Source of the DNA: Sesamum alatum | Lineage: Eukaryota > Streptophyta > Magnoliopsida > Lamiales > Pedaliaceae | DNA length: 64,000 nt | Assembly (NCBI GenBank): GCA_034509735.1 | Contig: JACGWO010000002.1 | Location: forward strand, 21,933,636 to 21,997,635 | Reading direction: 5' to 3' | Part shown: positions 22,681 through 35,622 of the stretch, in pieces | Layout: every line of letters starts with the position of its first letter | How positions within the stretch are numbered: the stretch's first letter is position 1 | Notes under the pieces: model-generated | Told to the model about the DNA's origin: nothing | Database searches by the model: none | Seen by the model: only the letters and a program-made list of their open reading frames with translations | Position numbers and translations under genes: made by a program

Positions 22681-23978
22681 TTTGTGTTGTGCATTGAGGA
22701 CGATATTCGTTTGTTGCAAGATATAGAGTCCGTTATGTAATGTACCAAGTAGATGAGCAATTCCACACCTCATCAAATAAAAGCAATTTTTATTGATTCT
22801 AAACTCATAACCACTATTGTCCAACAATGGAATGGAAATGATGTTTTTAATCATACTAGGTACAAAATAAACTTGCTCTAAATCTATGCTAATACTATCA
22901 CTAATCACTAGAGTGGCGGATCCTACTGCTTCTGCCGAGATGGCCTTGCCATCCCCAAGCTTCAGGATCATGTCCCCGCTACCCAGTTTTCTGCTTCTTT
23001 TCAACACCTGCAAGTCATTGCAAATGTGAGCTCCACAGCCGGTATCTAATACCCAAGAGGCAGAATTAGTGACCATATTAACCTCAATCACATAAATACC
23101 TTGGTTCGAGAAGAGTTTGGGGCACTCTCTTTTCCAATGCCCTTTCTCACGGCAGTTGATACATATGTCATATGCCTTCGACTGTTGCTTGGAGACAACC
23201 TTTCCCTTTTCTTTGCCTTTCCCCTCTTTGGCAATGGGAACACTCTTAGTGTTCGTAGCTGCTTCGACGGCCTTTCCCTTCCCTTTCTTCTTCTTCCAAC
23301 GTCCGACACCCTTGCCTTTCGTATTTGAAGTTGAAGCACCTCCAAACAATACTGAAGGCGTAGACTTCTTAGTCGTTGCCTCGTATTGCACCAACATATA
23401 GATCAACTCATGAATGCCCTTCTCAAGTGCGTTCATGTTGTAGTTGACGATAAATTGGTCAAAGGAGGGTGGGAGTGACTGAAGGATCACATCTATGTAC
23501 GTTTCATTATCGAGACCTCCCTTTAGGTCCTCGAGCTTTTCCACCAGGGTAAGCATTTTAACCCCGTGCTTTTGTACAGAGGATCCTTCTTTCATTTTTG
23601 TTCCAAAGAACGCCTTGGTCGCGACATACCTAGTATGCCGTTCCGGGACTACATAGCAATCCTTAAGGTGAGCCATAATGGAAGGGACATCGTCTAGCCT
23701 TTCATATTGCTTCTGAATCTCATTGGTCATCGAAGCAAGTATGATGCTACGGACCTTCCGGTTATCCTTATGCCAAGTCTCGAACGTCTCACGTTCTTCT
23801 GGCGTGGATCCTTCCGGCAAGGTCCTAGGGAGAGGCTCGTCCATGACGTAGCCTTGGTTCTTGTAATCTAGGACTATCCTGAATCACATAAATACCTTGG
23901 TTCTTGTAACCAGTCGTTGTAATTTGTTCTATTGAATTTGTTTTTCTCAAGAATGGTGGAAAGTGGGTTCTTAGACAT
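22633..23978 (-). pseudogene. gag-pol: Element D Gag and protease
   Basis: Minus-strand Gag with its ATG at 23978-23976. An insertion at 23881-23907 destroys the first part, so the long open frame (403 codons) begins at 23844 with MDEPLPRTLPEGS. The zinc knuckle CINCREKGHWKREC and the protease SWVLDTGCGAHICND are intact, and the frame continues into the pre-integrase region as far as LWHA. Basic KGKGKEKGK linkers separate Gag from the knuckle. Particle protein and protease; N-terminus broken. Confidence 0.92.
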
Positions 23979-26103
23979 TTTTAAAAATCTACATTTTTAG
24001 AAAACAACGCGCGATCAGCAGAAAATAAAAGACGGTGGTTTGATAAAATAATTAAATGCATGGACTTTAGTCATTTAATCCTCCCACTATTTATACGAAA
24101 ACACGGTACTCTCAAACGTGATTTTCGGAAAATCCTTTCCGAGTGGGCTTGGGATCCACAGCGATTTTTCCCATACCCCGCTTTTACGATTCGCATGGAA
24201 AAGATCCTGTGGGAGGTATTCCATACCATTCTCGCTCCACGAGATTCCCAAGATTATTGCCTCACCCTTTCACATGATCCCGAGGACTCCAAGCGAATCA
24301 TGTTAATTGGGCGTTAGACCCAACCCAATCGACCGAGCCACAAACCCACTGGTACCCCCACGACTTGTGAGACAGGCAACAACAGCCCATTTTTTTGTTC
24401 ATGACATAGTGCAACTTCCTTTAAGTACAATAACGTGCCATGACTCGCGAGACCACGCTATTTACCCAAAGCAGCTTCCTCACTATGCCATGGATTGGAA
24501 GGCATGGACAAACTCCTAGAGTTCAAGTCCACTCTGTTTAGGGTCTAATATTTTGACATTGGTCCAACCAATGTGAGAGTAGTAAATGACCGAGATCTCA
24601 TAAATATACATTCACACATACAACCATAATGCGTAAATAAACCATCCATAGCAGTTATATGATAAATAAATAACCCATTCATCCATCATCATAACCACAT
24701 GCAAAATTAAAAGCCTAGCACGCCCCTGTTGGATGATCACGAGCCCGAATCCTATTCGACCCACTGAGCCCGCAGTGGATCTATGGTCAATCTAGGGTCG
24801 GTCCTACACTATTACATTAATAGTAACCCAATCATCATGCTGATGGGCCTTGGTCTCTTTTCTCTTTCTTCACTTCATGGAAAACTCCAAGGGACCTCCC
24901 GTCTGGGCTCTCCATGTGGTCCTTCCTTCTTTCTCCACCAATTACAAAATTAGAAACCTCACTCCTATTCTACTCTCATTACATATAAAAAAGAAAACCC
25001 CAGCGAAAACCCGGGGGGAGTACATAAGGAGGGAGGTAGAATGCCTTATTATTCCAAGGCAACTAGAAAGAGAGGAGGAGAAAGCAGTAAAAGAGGCACA
25101 CAGGCCCAACAGAAAATAAACCATACATTCGGTCTAGTGCTCGTGATCATCCATTTCCATCCAACACACATAATCACATGATCCCATCATACAATTACAA
25201 TATACCAACAACACATGATTCCCAATCATAAATATTAAAAATAATAAATGAATATGTACGTAACGTGTGAAAAATAAAACATAAATATTGGTAATAAGAT
25301 TTTCTCATTTTAAGAAAACCTTTCCTCATTATTTTAAGTAAAATAACCCCGGGATTCCAAATCCAATTTATTTTACTCCTAAAATAATGTCTTTTAGAAA
25401 ATTAGGCATAATTGAACCCACAAAACGATTTTTTAGAATTAATTCAAAATTTAAAACTGAAAATAATTAAAAAAAATAAAAGAAAACACTACTAGCGTTT
25501 TGAAACCCTAGCAGCAGTCGCCGCCGCCGGCAGTGGCCTGCCGGCGCGCGCACAGGGCAGCAAGCTCAGCCTTGCCTGGCCGGCAACACGCTGCACGGCC
25601 CGGACATTCCGGCAGGCCGTCACGCACGCAGGCTCCCTTGCCTCGCGCGCGCGCTGGCCTGCTGGCTGCCGGCCGCGCCATGCGCAGTGCGCGCACAGAC
25701 GTGCACTGGGCACGCCTGCCGGGCGCGCACGCGCAGACTCCTCCGTCTGCGTGCGCGCGCGCCTGGCGGCGTTGCCCAGAGTCCGTCCGCGCGCGGACTC
25801 TCAGGCGCGCAGACTTGCGCGCGCGCGCGCGCAGACACCCTCGTCTGCGTGCGCGTGCGCCTGCGCGCAGCCTCCCTTGCTGCGCGCGGCCAGCCCTCCC
25901 GGCTGCGTCGTTTCTCATTTTTCGTTCAATTTTTCCACCCCCGTTTCCCAAGAAAAACAGAAAAATACCAATATTCAGAAAATACAGACGAATCAAAAGC
26001 AATAAAAACGACATGCTTTAAAATCAAGAAAATCAAGATTTAATAAAAACATGCCAATTTCACGTTTCATGCTTATAACGCACATAAACCCTAGGCCTAT
26101 AGA
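23979..26103 (-). other. Element D leader between gag and PBS
   Basis: Non-coding leader in minus orientation. It holds two copies of the palindromic motif (24358-24373 and 24438-24453, both now degenerate), a polypyrimidine-AG (AG at 25064-25063), the degenerate telo-box hairpin (25492-25511) and a GC-rich block (about 25510-25910). Frames on the plus strand at 24850-25119 and in the GC-rich block are antisense or low-complexity and not accepted as genes. Confidence 0.75.
25510..25910 (-). repeat. GC-rich CGCG block in the D leader
   Basis: About 400 bp of GCGCGC, GCCGGC and CTGCGTGCGCG runs with sharp AT-rich borders. It is shorter than in A and has more GTGCGTGC-type variants, consistent with length change and CpG decay. 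It produces several spurious frames of 70-170 codons on both strands. Confidence 0.8.
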
Positions 26104-26124
26104 CCGAACCGGGCTCTGATACCA
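26104..26124 (-). other. Primer-binding site of element D (tRNA-iMet)
   Basis: The minus strand reads TGGTATCAGAGCCCGGTTCGG next to the 5' LTR end at 26126. Intact match to the initiator tRNA-Met site. Confidence 0.9.
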
Positions 26125-26125
26125 C

Positions 26126-28116
26126 TAAAAGAAATCGGTGGATCGTCCCGGGAATTGCGCGAATGCGGAAGCGCGATATAAAATAACATACAAAAAATTA
26201 AAGCATGCTTTTAATAATAAAAGAACACGCTCAAGGGGTGTACCCTTGAGATTTCCGGGTGTTGGGTGTATCTCATGATTAAACAACATGTATAGAAATC
26301 ATGGAGGCCATAGAGTTGAAAATAAAGAGAGACGAAAAATAAAACGAGACCTACCCGTTGTCGTTTTCGTCTTCAACGACTACACGCGTTGTTCCCCGTT
26401 TTGCACCGAGATCTCGTTCTTGAGACCCTCCAAATTGTGACACACGATCCACCCACGTATCTTGCACGTCGTGCTAGCAACGAACAAGTGTATATTTTGG
26501 AGTGGATGAATCAACAACACGTTATCAATTAACGGTATTGATTCATCTAAGTTCTAACGTTCCAAAAACAAAAGAACTAGAAAATATTTTTCTTGGAGAG
26601 TCGAGAGAGAGAGGGCGGACGAGAGAGAGGGGAGAGAGACCGAAATCGTGTGTGTGTTGTGTGTGTGTTGGAATTTCATCATCCTTCAAAAAATTTGGAA
26701 GCTAGAGGTATTTATAGAGGAGGAGTTTAATCCTCTTTAAACTCCTACTCTAAGAACTCTAATATATCTAGGATTTTGACCTAGTCAAAGTCCTAGTCAA
26801 ACTAGTGTTTGACCTAGTCAAACAAATCCTAGCCTTCCATCTCCCCTTTCCATCTCAACCGTTGATTTTAATTTAATGGAATATTTAAATCCCATTAAAT
26901 ATTCCAAAAGGCTAAAAATAAATATAATAAATAAATATTAATATTTATTTTAAGCCCATTGAATCAACCCTTTAATAAATCCTATTTGTTAATTTAATTC
27001 CCTTTATCAAATAGAAGGAATTAATTTCTCCAAGAAAATATAGGACCCGATTAAATCTAATTTAATCATTCCTTTACTCCAATATTTAATTCCAAATTAA
27101 ATACTAAGTGTGTGTGGATAGTGTGTGACTCTTTAGGTTCACCTTTCAGCTAGACTTGGTCGGATTCCTAGAATCCGTCCGTTACCATGCGTGGCCATCT
27201 AGCAACGGTCCATGGCACTAGAGACTAGGTGAAATAATTGGGGATGAACGTTTAGGCTCTAACAGTACACTTGTCCTTCTGTCTTCGGTCTCATCACTTA
27301 GAGTCTAGGGCACGGAAAAAGCGAGTACCCATTTTGGACCTAAGTGTCGGTCTGTCCTTACTAAATGCCGCAAAGGGAAACCTTCCCTTCTGTTCAGTTA
27401 CTGTGGCCACAGATTTTAGCGACAAGACACAAAGCGTACATGAGACTCAACTGTCAATACCTTTTGATAGGAGACAGATCCTTTCTTGAAAAATACTGTC
27501 ACTCTGTACACCCGAGCTGTACTAGACATGGCTTATGACTACTCAAGAGTATTTTGGCAATCTCTCACCATATCTAAGATACAGACCTGATGCACAGGTG
27601 AACTCAGCAGTTCCTCAAGTCAAAGGACTTGGCCTGAACCGGGAATACACGTCATACCTTGCTGACCATACTCAAGGTCCTCCGTAAGACGGTTCCCGCG
27701 AATCACCTCAGTCAGCTGCTTCCTAGCATGCTGACCCACTAACACTGCTTAGACGACCTTCATCACCCGTCCATGAAATACGACAGCAGATGCTTAGTGC
27801 AAGTCCCAAAGGGAATCTAGGTACCCATTTTCGGGATTCCTTGACTTGGAGATTTTCGGACTGATTCGGTAAGACTGATTTCATGGACCTACCTCCAAGC
27901 GTAGTCCCAGTCCCCGAAATCGATTCTCTGTCCATGGGCTTTGTTTGCGTAGTGAACAGAAATGTAAATGCAGATATAAGTGAACGTAAACAAAGTATTG
28001 CCATATGAATTTTCACTTCTGTATTCATAAATGTTTTTATCAAAACACCAGAAATTGTCTAGACATAGGTTACATATTCCTGCCAAAATTGGCTTACATG
28101 GTCACCTATTCTAACA
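26126..28116 (-). repeat. 5' LTR of element D (LTR-A)
   Basis: On the minus strand it starts TGTTAGAATAGGTGACCATG at 28116 and ends at 26126, 1991 bp. The terminal CA has changed to TA (TTTTA instead of TTTCA), a likely C-to-T decay. A TATA-like region, hairpin and W-box-type cores occur near 26713-26825. The right flank GATTA at 28117 is the leader of element E; the matching left TSD is outside the window. Confidence 0.93.
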
Positions 28117-28294
28117 GATTACGCTTGTGGATCCCAAGCCCACTAGGAAATGGTTTCCCAAAACTCCGCTTGCGAGTGGCGGGCTTTCGTATATATAGTG
28201 GGAGGGTTAAAGACTAAAAGACCAAGTCTTCAACTTGAATAATAATATTACCATCATCTGCTAATTTCTGCTTTACATTTTCATTAATGTAGAT
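28117..28294 (+). other. Element E leader, last part before gag
   Basis: Plus-strand sequence TGTGGATCCCAAGCCCACTAGG and onwards matches the end of the A leader around 14391-14570, including the AGTGGGAGG string before gag. The rest of the E leader and its 5' LTR must lie left of element D, outside the window. Confidence 0.75.
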
Positions 28295-28754
28295 ATGTCT
28301 AAGAACCCATTAAACCATGATTCTCGACACTAACAAATTCAACGAAACGAACTACTCGGACTGGCTGAGAAACCTGAGGATTGTCCTCAGTTTTGAGAAC
28401 CAAGGCTACGTCTTTGACGGGCCGCCACCAAGCGACTTACCGGAGGGGTCCACGCCTGAAGAACGCTTGACGTTCGAGAAATGGCATGAGGCCAACCGGA
28501 AAGTACGCAGTATCATACAGGCTTCGATGTCTAACGACATCCAGAAGCAGTATGAGAGGCTGGACAACGTCTCCGCCATAATGCTCCGCATAAACGAGGT
28601 TTATGCGGTTCCGGATAGGCATATTAGATAAGCCGCCACAAAAGCATTCTTTGGCACCAAGCTCGCTGAAGGAGCGTCTGTACAGAGTCATGGGTCAAGA
28701 TGCTCTCCCTAGTTGAGAAAACTCGAGGAACTTAAAGCTGGGCTTAACAATGAC
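28295..28754 (+). pseudogene. gag-pol: Element E Gag N-terminus (broken)
   Basis: ATG at 28295 opens MSKNPL, then a short frameshift. The piece from 28317 reads ILDTNKFNETNYSDWLRNLR and VRSIIQASMSNDIQKQYERL up to a nonsense codon at 28629. The sequence diverges clearly from the A/D/I Gag, so E belongs to a separate subfamily. It is split by a solo LTR-C at 28755 and continues at 31071. Confidence 0.88.
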
Positions 28755-31075
28755 TGTTAGAATAGGTGACCAGAAAGTCAATGGTATTGGCTGTTCTGAG
28801 AACCATTCGTCAATCTGTGAACAAGTAATATTATGTTAATGAATGCAGTAAGGATTTCATAGGCATGAGTTTGTTGTACTTACTGCTTGCATCGTTACGA
28901 TGTCACAACAAACGCCCACAGACTGAAATAACATTTCGGGAAATTGGAACTACGCTTGGAGGTAGGTTCATGAAATCAGTTTCGCCGAATTAGTCTGAAA
29001 TACTCCAAGTCAAAGAATCTCGAGACAGGGCATCGAGAATCCATTTGAGACTTGCACTAAGCATCTGCTGTCGTGTTTCATCGACGGGTGACGAGGATCG
29101 TCTAAGCAGTGTTAGTGGGTCGGCCTGCTGGGGAGCGGCCGACTGAGGTGACTCGCGGGAATCGTCATATAGAAGCTACTCGGCTTGGTCGGTATGACTC
29201 GTATTCCCGTTCCGATAGTACGGGATTAGTCCTCGGACTTGAGGATCACGGCAGTCCCCTACATACTAAGGCTGTATCTTGGATCTGGTGAAATTTGACC
29301 GATTATATCACATGGTCATCATAAGCCTCGTCCAGTGCAGTCGGAGTATGTAAGAACGGTGAATTCCAAGATAGGATCTGTCCCCTGTCAAAGGATATGA
29401 CAGCAAGATCTCCTATGCGCTCGGAGATGGTTTAGACTCACAAAGTCTATGGCCATAGCACTTGATGTAGTGGGAAAGGATTTCCTACGTCGAGTTAACC
29501 TATCTCGAGCATTATGCATAGTTGCCTAGTCAACGATGGGAACCGACCCCTAGACTAAAGGCCGGGAGACAGGCGACAGTAGGACCGTACCCGTACGTAT
29601 CGAGCGTCGGTAGGACCGCACCTGCGTATAAACTCGGAGCCTAAATGTTCACACCATAAATTCACCTAGTCTCTAGTGCCATGGACCGTTGCTAGATGGC
29701 CACCCATGGTAACGGACTACTTTAGTTATGAAATAATGAAAAGTAGGTCCAAGTCTAGCTGAAAGGTGAACCTAAAGAGTCACACCCGCTACACCAAATG
29801 AAAGGGAATTAATTTGGAATTAATTCCGGGAGAAGGTTTAATTTAATGGAATTAAATTATACTTCTTGGAGATACAAGCCTCGATGTATTATTTGGAATA
29901 ATCGGGCTTGAGTTCATAAATTAGATTTATGAATTTTACAAAGCATGGGCTTTCCTTTTAATTAGATTAAAAGGGTGAATTAATTTAATTAATGGGCTTG
30001 GTATTAAATAGGATTTAATATAAAGTCCATGGACTATTTAATTTGGAATTAAATAAAGTCCATTCCATTAATTAATTAATGGGCTTAGTATATTAAATAG
30101 GATTTAATATAAAGTCCATGGGACTATTTAATTTAGAATTAAATAATCCCATTCTATGGAATTAATTAATGGGCTTGGTATTAAATAGGATTTAATATAA
30201 AGTCCATGGACTATTTAATTTGGAATTAAATAAAGTCCATTCCATTAATTAATGGGCTTAGTATATTAAATAGGATTTTAATATAAAGTCCATGGGAATA
30301 TTTAATTTAGAATTAAATAGGCCCATTCCATAAAGCCCATCAAAATGGATGGACAAGATTTGATCTAGAGAATGATGAGATGAAGGGCCATGATTAATTT
30401 GACTTAATCAAAGCCTAATTTGACTAGGATTTGACTAGGTCAAAATCCTAGTCAAAGTGTGTCTCTTTGGAAGAGTTTGAGAAGGAATAGGAATTCCATC
30501 TTCTATAAATACTTAAAAAACACACACTTACACCTAGTATTCTCTACAACTCTCATCTCTCATCTCTCTCAAATTCGTCCACCCTCTTTCTTCTCTCCAA
30601 GAAATATACTTTGTTTTTCTTGATTTTATTCAAGTTAAGAACGTAAGAGACGCCGGTTGCGTTAATTGATAGCGTGTACCGATGTCTCTTCTCCCCAATG
30701 ATTTTCTTGCTAGCACAAGGGTTCGTTGCTTTCCGGTGCAGCGAGTGAGATGACTTAGAGGGTCTCTTCTTGAGATCTTGGTGCAAAACGGGGAACAATG
30801 CATGTAGCCGAACGAAGACAAAAACTACAACCGGGTAGGTTCTTTAATTATGGTTTCGTTTCTAATTCTATGGCCTCCATGTTGTGTTTTATTGAACATG
30901 AGATACACCGAACGCCCGGGGAGAATCAAGGGCACACCCCTTGATTCGTTTATGTATATTATGCATAGTTTAAATTCCATTTAATTATGCTTTGTAATTT
31001 TTATTACGCACTATTTCGCGCTTCCGCTATTTCGCGTTAATCTCCCGGGACGATCCACCGATTTCTTTCAATGAC
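28750..31075 (+). mobile_element. Solo LTR-C in element E gag, TSD ATGAC
   Basis: A single LTR at 28755-31070 (2316 bp), starting TGTTAGAATAGGTGACCAGA and ending CGATTTCTTTCA, flanked by ATGAC at 28750-28754 and 31071-31075. It resembles LTR-B in its first 100 bases but is distinct. It carries a higher-order tandem repeat (29991-30335), TTGAC/GTCAA cores (about 30400-30462) and a TATAAAT box near 30503. No internal region is present, so it is a solo LTR. Confidence 0.95.
29991..30335 (+). repeat. Tandem repeat in LTR-C (about 87-bp unit, four copies)
   Basis: Units begin AATGGGCTT at 29991, 30078, 30168 and 30251 and contain TAGGATTTAATATAAAGTCC and AATTAAATA strings. Copies 1 and 3 share one version (GGTATTAAAT, TTTGGAATT) and copies 2 and 4 another (AGTATATTAAAT, TTTAGAATT). 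The array is therefore a duplicated dimer of about 175 bp. Confidence 0.85.
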
Positions 31076-34000
31076 ACGTACATTGACGTCATCCTCCAGT
31101 CGCTTCCTCATTCCTATGACCCATTTGTTGTAAACTAAAACATGAATGGACTTGAGAAGTCTATTCATCAATTGATCAACATTCTGGTCCAATACGAGGC
31201 AACGACCCACAACTCGGCGCCGACGGTATTGATGGGAGAGGCTTCGACCTCCAAGGTGAATGGCAAGAGGGCCGGATGCTGGACGAGGAAGAAGGGCAAA
31301 GGGAAGACGGTTGCGGCCCTTGCTCGCGCTCCGGGCGTCCCTGTTGCTCCGGTTGGACCAAGCAAAAGGAAAGGGAAGGCCCGTGGTTCTCAGCGATCCA
31401 AGGCAAATGATGTCTGCATGCATTGCCAAGGGAAAGGGCATTGGAAAAGGAGTGCTCATAACTCCTCTCCAACCCAGGTATGTTTGTGGTTGAAGTTAAT
31501 ATGATTACTAATTTTGCTTCATGGGTATTGGATACCGGGTGTGGTGCTCACATCTGCAATGATTTGCAGGCACTGCAAAGAAGCAGAAGGCTAACCAAGG
31601 ATGAGATGATCCTGAGGCTAGGCGATGGCAAGGCCGTTGCTGCTGAGGTCGTAGGATCACTAGAGTTAGCCATTAGTAGTCATGTTAGGATTGTACTGAA
31701 CGACTGTTTCTATGTACCTAGCATGATTAAAAATATTGTTTCCATCCCGGTCCTTGATAAGGAGGGATATGAATTTACCATCAATAAAAACCATTTTTTC
31801 ATTATCAAATATGTTATTTCTCATCTGCTTTGGTACATTGGTCAACGGTCTATAAATACTTCAACAGTCCAATTGGATTATGACTGCAGAACACAAACGA
31901 AAACGTGATGATCATAATAACGCACAGATATGGCATGCGAGGTTAGGTCATATCTCTAAAGATAGGATAAGAAGGTTGGTGGACTCAAAGAGTCTAGAAA
32001 TAGACGATTTGGACAACCTACCGACCTGCGAATCCTGTCTTAAGGGAAAAATGACCAAGAAACCCTTTGTAGGACAAAGTACGCTAGCCAGTGGTTTGTT
32101 GGATTTGATTCATACAGATGTCTGTGGTGCACTCAATACTCAGGCTAGAGGTGGGTACTCGTACTTCATAAACTTTACCGATGATCACTCACGGTATGGT
32201 TATGTTTACCTGATGAGGTACAAGTCTGAAGCCTTTGGAAGGTTTAAGGAATACAGACTTGAAGTAGAGAACCAAACCGGTCGAAAGATCAAAGCCCTTC
32301 GATCGGACCGAGGTGGAGAGTATTTGAGTGGTGAGTTTACTGATTATCTAAAAAGAGAATGGGATTCTCTCTCAGTGGACCCCTCATGGAACACCGCAGC
32401 TTAATGGTGTGTCCGAAAGGAGGAATCGGACCTTGTTGGACATGGTCAGATCCATGATGAGTTTTACCAAACTCCCCCTTTCCTTTTGGGGATACGCTCT
32501 TGAGACGGCGGTCAAAGTTTTGAACTTGGCGCCATCTAAAAAGGTATCCCAGACGCCATATGAGATATGGCACGGCAAGCCTGCCTCCTACAAATACTTG
32601 AAAGTGTGGGTTGCCCCGCATATGTCAAGAGATTAGTGGGAGATAAACTGGAATCGAGGTCTAGTTTATGCATGTTCATCGGCTATCCAAAAGAAACTGC
32701 GGGGTATTATTTATATGATCCCTCCGAGCAAAAGGTTTTTGTCTCGCAAAACGCAGTGTTCTTGGAAAAAGGTTTTCCATCGGATAGTCGACGCGATGAG
32801 GTACTCCTTGAGGAATCAAGTGGGGTACCCCATGAGGCGGCAGTGACATCTGAGCCAGTGGTTCCCACTGATATTTTTCCAGTCCTTCGTAGGTCGGCCA
32901 GAGTATCCCATGCACCTGATAGGTATGGATTTCTGGGCTTGACCGGTCAGTTGGATAATGATCCAAAGACATACGGAAAAGCGATGTCGGACATCGATTC
33001 GGACAGGTGGCTTGAGGGCAAACCCGAGATGGACTCAATGGGTACAAACAAGGTTTGGACCCTACTAGATCCACCCAAAGGGGTTAAACCCGTAGGGTGT
33101 AAATGGGTTTACAAACGTAAGCTTGGAGCTGACGGGGAGGTTACAACCTTCAAAGCCAGGCTTGTGGCGAAAGGTTACACTCAGCGACCGGGGGTCGATT
33201 TTGAGGAAACCTATTCGCCCGTAGCAATGGCCAAGTCCATTCGGATACTGCTTGTCATAGCAGCATGGTATGACTATGAAATATGGCAGATGGACGTGAA
33301 AACGGCCTTCCTCAACAATTTCGTAGAGGAAGAGATCTATATGGATCAGCCGGAAGGTTTCACAACTGTTGGAGAAGAGCCGAAGGTCTGCCGTCTCCAA
33401 AGGTCCATCTATGGCCTCAAGCAAGCTTCCTGAAGCTGGAACATACATTTTGATGAAGTCATACGGGGATATGATTTCATCAAGAACGAGTCCGATCCTT
33501 GTGTATACAAGAAGATCAGTGGGAGCTCAGTTGCGTTTCTGGTGCTTTACGTGGATGACATCTTACTCATTGGGAATGATGCTAAGATGTTGGGTACCAC
33601 TAAAGCTTGGTTGTCAACGCAATTCTCCATGAAGGATATGGGCGAGGAATCCTACATCCTTGGCATCAAGATCTAAAGGAATAGATCTAGAAGGATGTTA
33701 GGAATGGCCCAGTCCTCGTACATTAAGAAAGTCTTGAAGAGATTCAAGATGGAGAACTCAAAACGAGGATTCCTTCCTATGAGGCATAGAATTAAGTTAT
33801 CCAAGAAGCAGTCTCCTAAGACTGATGAGGAGCTTAAAAGGATGTTGGACATCCCCTATGCTTCAGCCGTAGGAAGCATACAGTATGCTGTTCAGTGCAC
33901 TAGACCTGATGTGGCTTTCGCTTTGAACGTAACTAGCCGATATCAGTCGGGTGCCGGGGAGGCACACTGGAGTGCATTCAAGACTATCCTAAAGTACCTG

Positions 34001-34532
34001 AAAAGGACTAAGGACATGTTCTTGATCTACGGCGGTGGAGAGTTGATACTGGAAGGGTATAGCGACGCTAGCTTCTAGTCAAATGACGATGATGCCAAGT
34101 CTCAGTTTGGTTTTTGTATATAGACTAAATGGTGGCGTGGTTACTTGGAAGGGTTCCAAGCAGGCTACCACGGTGGACTCCACCATAGAGTTTTGAATAC
34201 GTAACAGCTTTGGAAGCTGCTAAGGAGTGGTTTGGTTGATGAGCTACATCCAAGTGTTGGATGTAGTACCTAGCATTGCTAAGCCTGTAATTACCTTTTA
34301 TGATAACAACGGGGCGATAGCGCTAGCAAAAGAACCGACATCTCATCACGATCCAAGCATATTCTTAGACGCTACCATCTGCTTAGAGAGATGGATAGCA
34401 GGAGTGACGTTCGGTTGGACCGAGTCAGCCCCGCAGAAAACATAGCAGATCCACTTGCTAAGCCCATGTCGCAAGTTGCCCATACTCACCATCTGAATAA
34501 GAGGTTTGAGGTCAATGAGTGATTGGCTTTAG
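31071..34532 (+). pseudogene. gag-pol: Element E gag-pol remainder (decayed)
   Basis: Continuation of E after the solo LTR-C. Gag C-terminus (TYIDVILQSLPHSYD) with knuckle CMHCQGKGHWKRS (last Cys lost), protease WVLDTGCGAHICND (in the frame from 31480), HHCC finger WHARLGHISKDR and CESCLKGKM, integrase FTDDHSRYGYVYLM and ALRSDRGGEYLS, RT KWVYKRKLGADGEVTTFKA with YVDD near 33548, and RNase H up to GDWL-type residues with TAG at 34530-34532. Open pieces: 31142-31504, 31480-31908, 31880-32404, 32567-33433, 33695-34078. At least six breaks; non-functional. Confidence 0.9.
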
Positions 34533-34546
34533 GTCAAGTGGGAGAT
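34533..34546 (+). other. Polypurine tract of element E
   Basis: GTCAAGTGGGAGAT lies between the polyprotein stop and the 3' LTR, the plus-strand primer position. Confidence 0.75.
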
Positions 34547-35622
34547 TGTTGGAATAGGTGACCAGAAAAGCCAATAGGTTTTGCAATTTGTAACCTATTC
34601 GACAACTTGATGTAGATGTAATATTATTATGTCATGAATAAAATGAGTATTTATCACTTCTGGTGCTTACTTTGTTGCGCTCATTTCCCATTTGTTAAAA
34701 CGGTGTTTAACTTATATCGCAACAAAGCCCACAGACCATGGATAACAACTCGTGCAGTTGGGCCACGCATTGGATGGTGGTCATGAAACCAACTAATTAA
34801 GAGTTGGGTCTGAAACGTTCTAAGTCGAGGACCTCGAGATAGGGCATCGAGAGTCCTATTGAGACTTGCGTCAAAAGTCGTGTTCATTGGATGAGTGTCG
34901 TGTTTCATTGGTAACAGGCATGGGACGCCTACACGATCTTGATGGGTTGGTCGTCTGGGGTCGAGCCGACTGGACTGACTCGCGGGGATCATCATATGGA
35001 AGCCTTGGAGGCTTGGTCAGTATGATTGATTTTCCCCGGTTCCGATAGTACGGGAGTAATCCTCAGACTTGAGGGATCATGGCAGTCGCGTCCACATGAT
35101 GGCTGTATCTTGGATCTGGCGAGAGGCAATCATTTTGTAAGATGATTATCATAAGCCTTGTCCAGTGCAGTCGGAATGTGTAGCGAGGATGGTGGATTCC
35201 AAGAAGAGGATCCGTCCCCTGTCAGTATGTGACAGAGGTATCTCCTATGCACTCGGAGACACGTTCATGCTGTTTAAAGTTGTGGCCACAGTGCTTGGTC
35301 GAACAGGGAATGGTTTCTAGTCTCGACGCAATGAAGCATACGTGGTCTTGAGTATTAAGCATAGATGCCTAGTCAAGGATGGGAACCAATGCCCAATTCC
35401 ATACCCTAGACTAAGACCGCGAGACGGTAGACGGAAGGATCGTACCCGTACGGAATCGGCGCCTAAATGTTCACGCCAATTCACCTAGTCTCTAGTGCCA
35501 TGGACCGTTGCTAGACGGCCACCCATGGTAACGGACCCTTGTGGGACACGGGCCCAAGTCTAGCTGAGGGTGAACCTAAAGGGTCACACACAAATCAACA
35601 AGGAGGTTGAGAGATCGACTTG

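Noticed and set aside
25492..26043. Open frames up to 168 codons in the D leader
   Set aside because: Same GC-rich low-complexity effect; frames overlap on both strands without conserved start or end.
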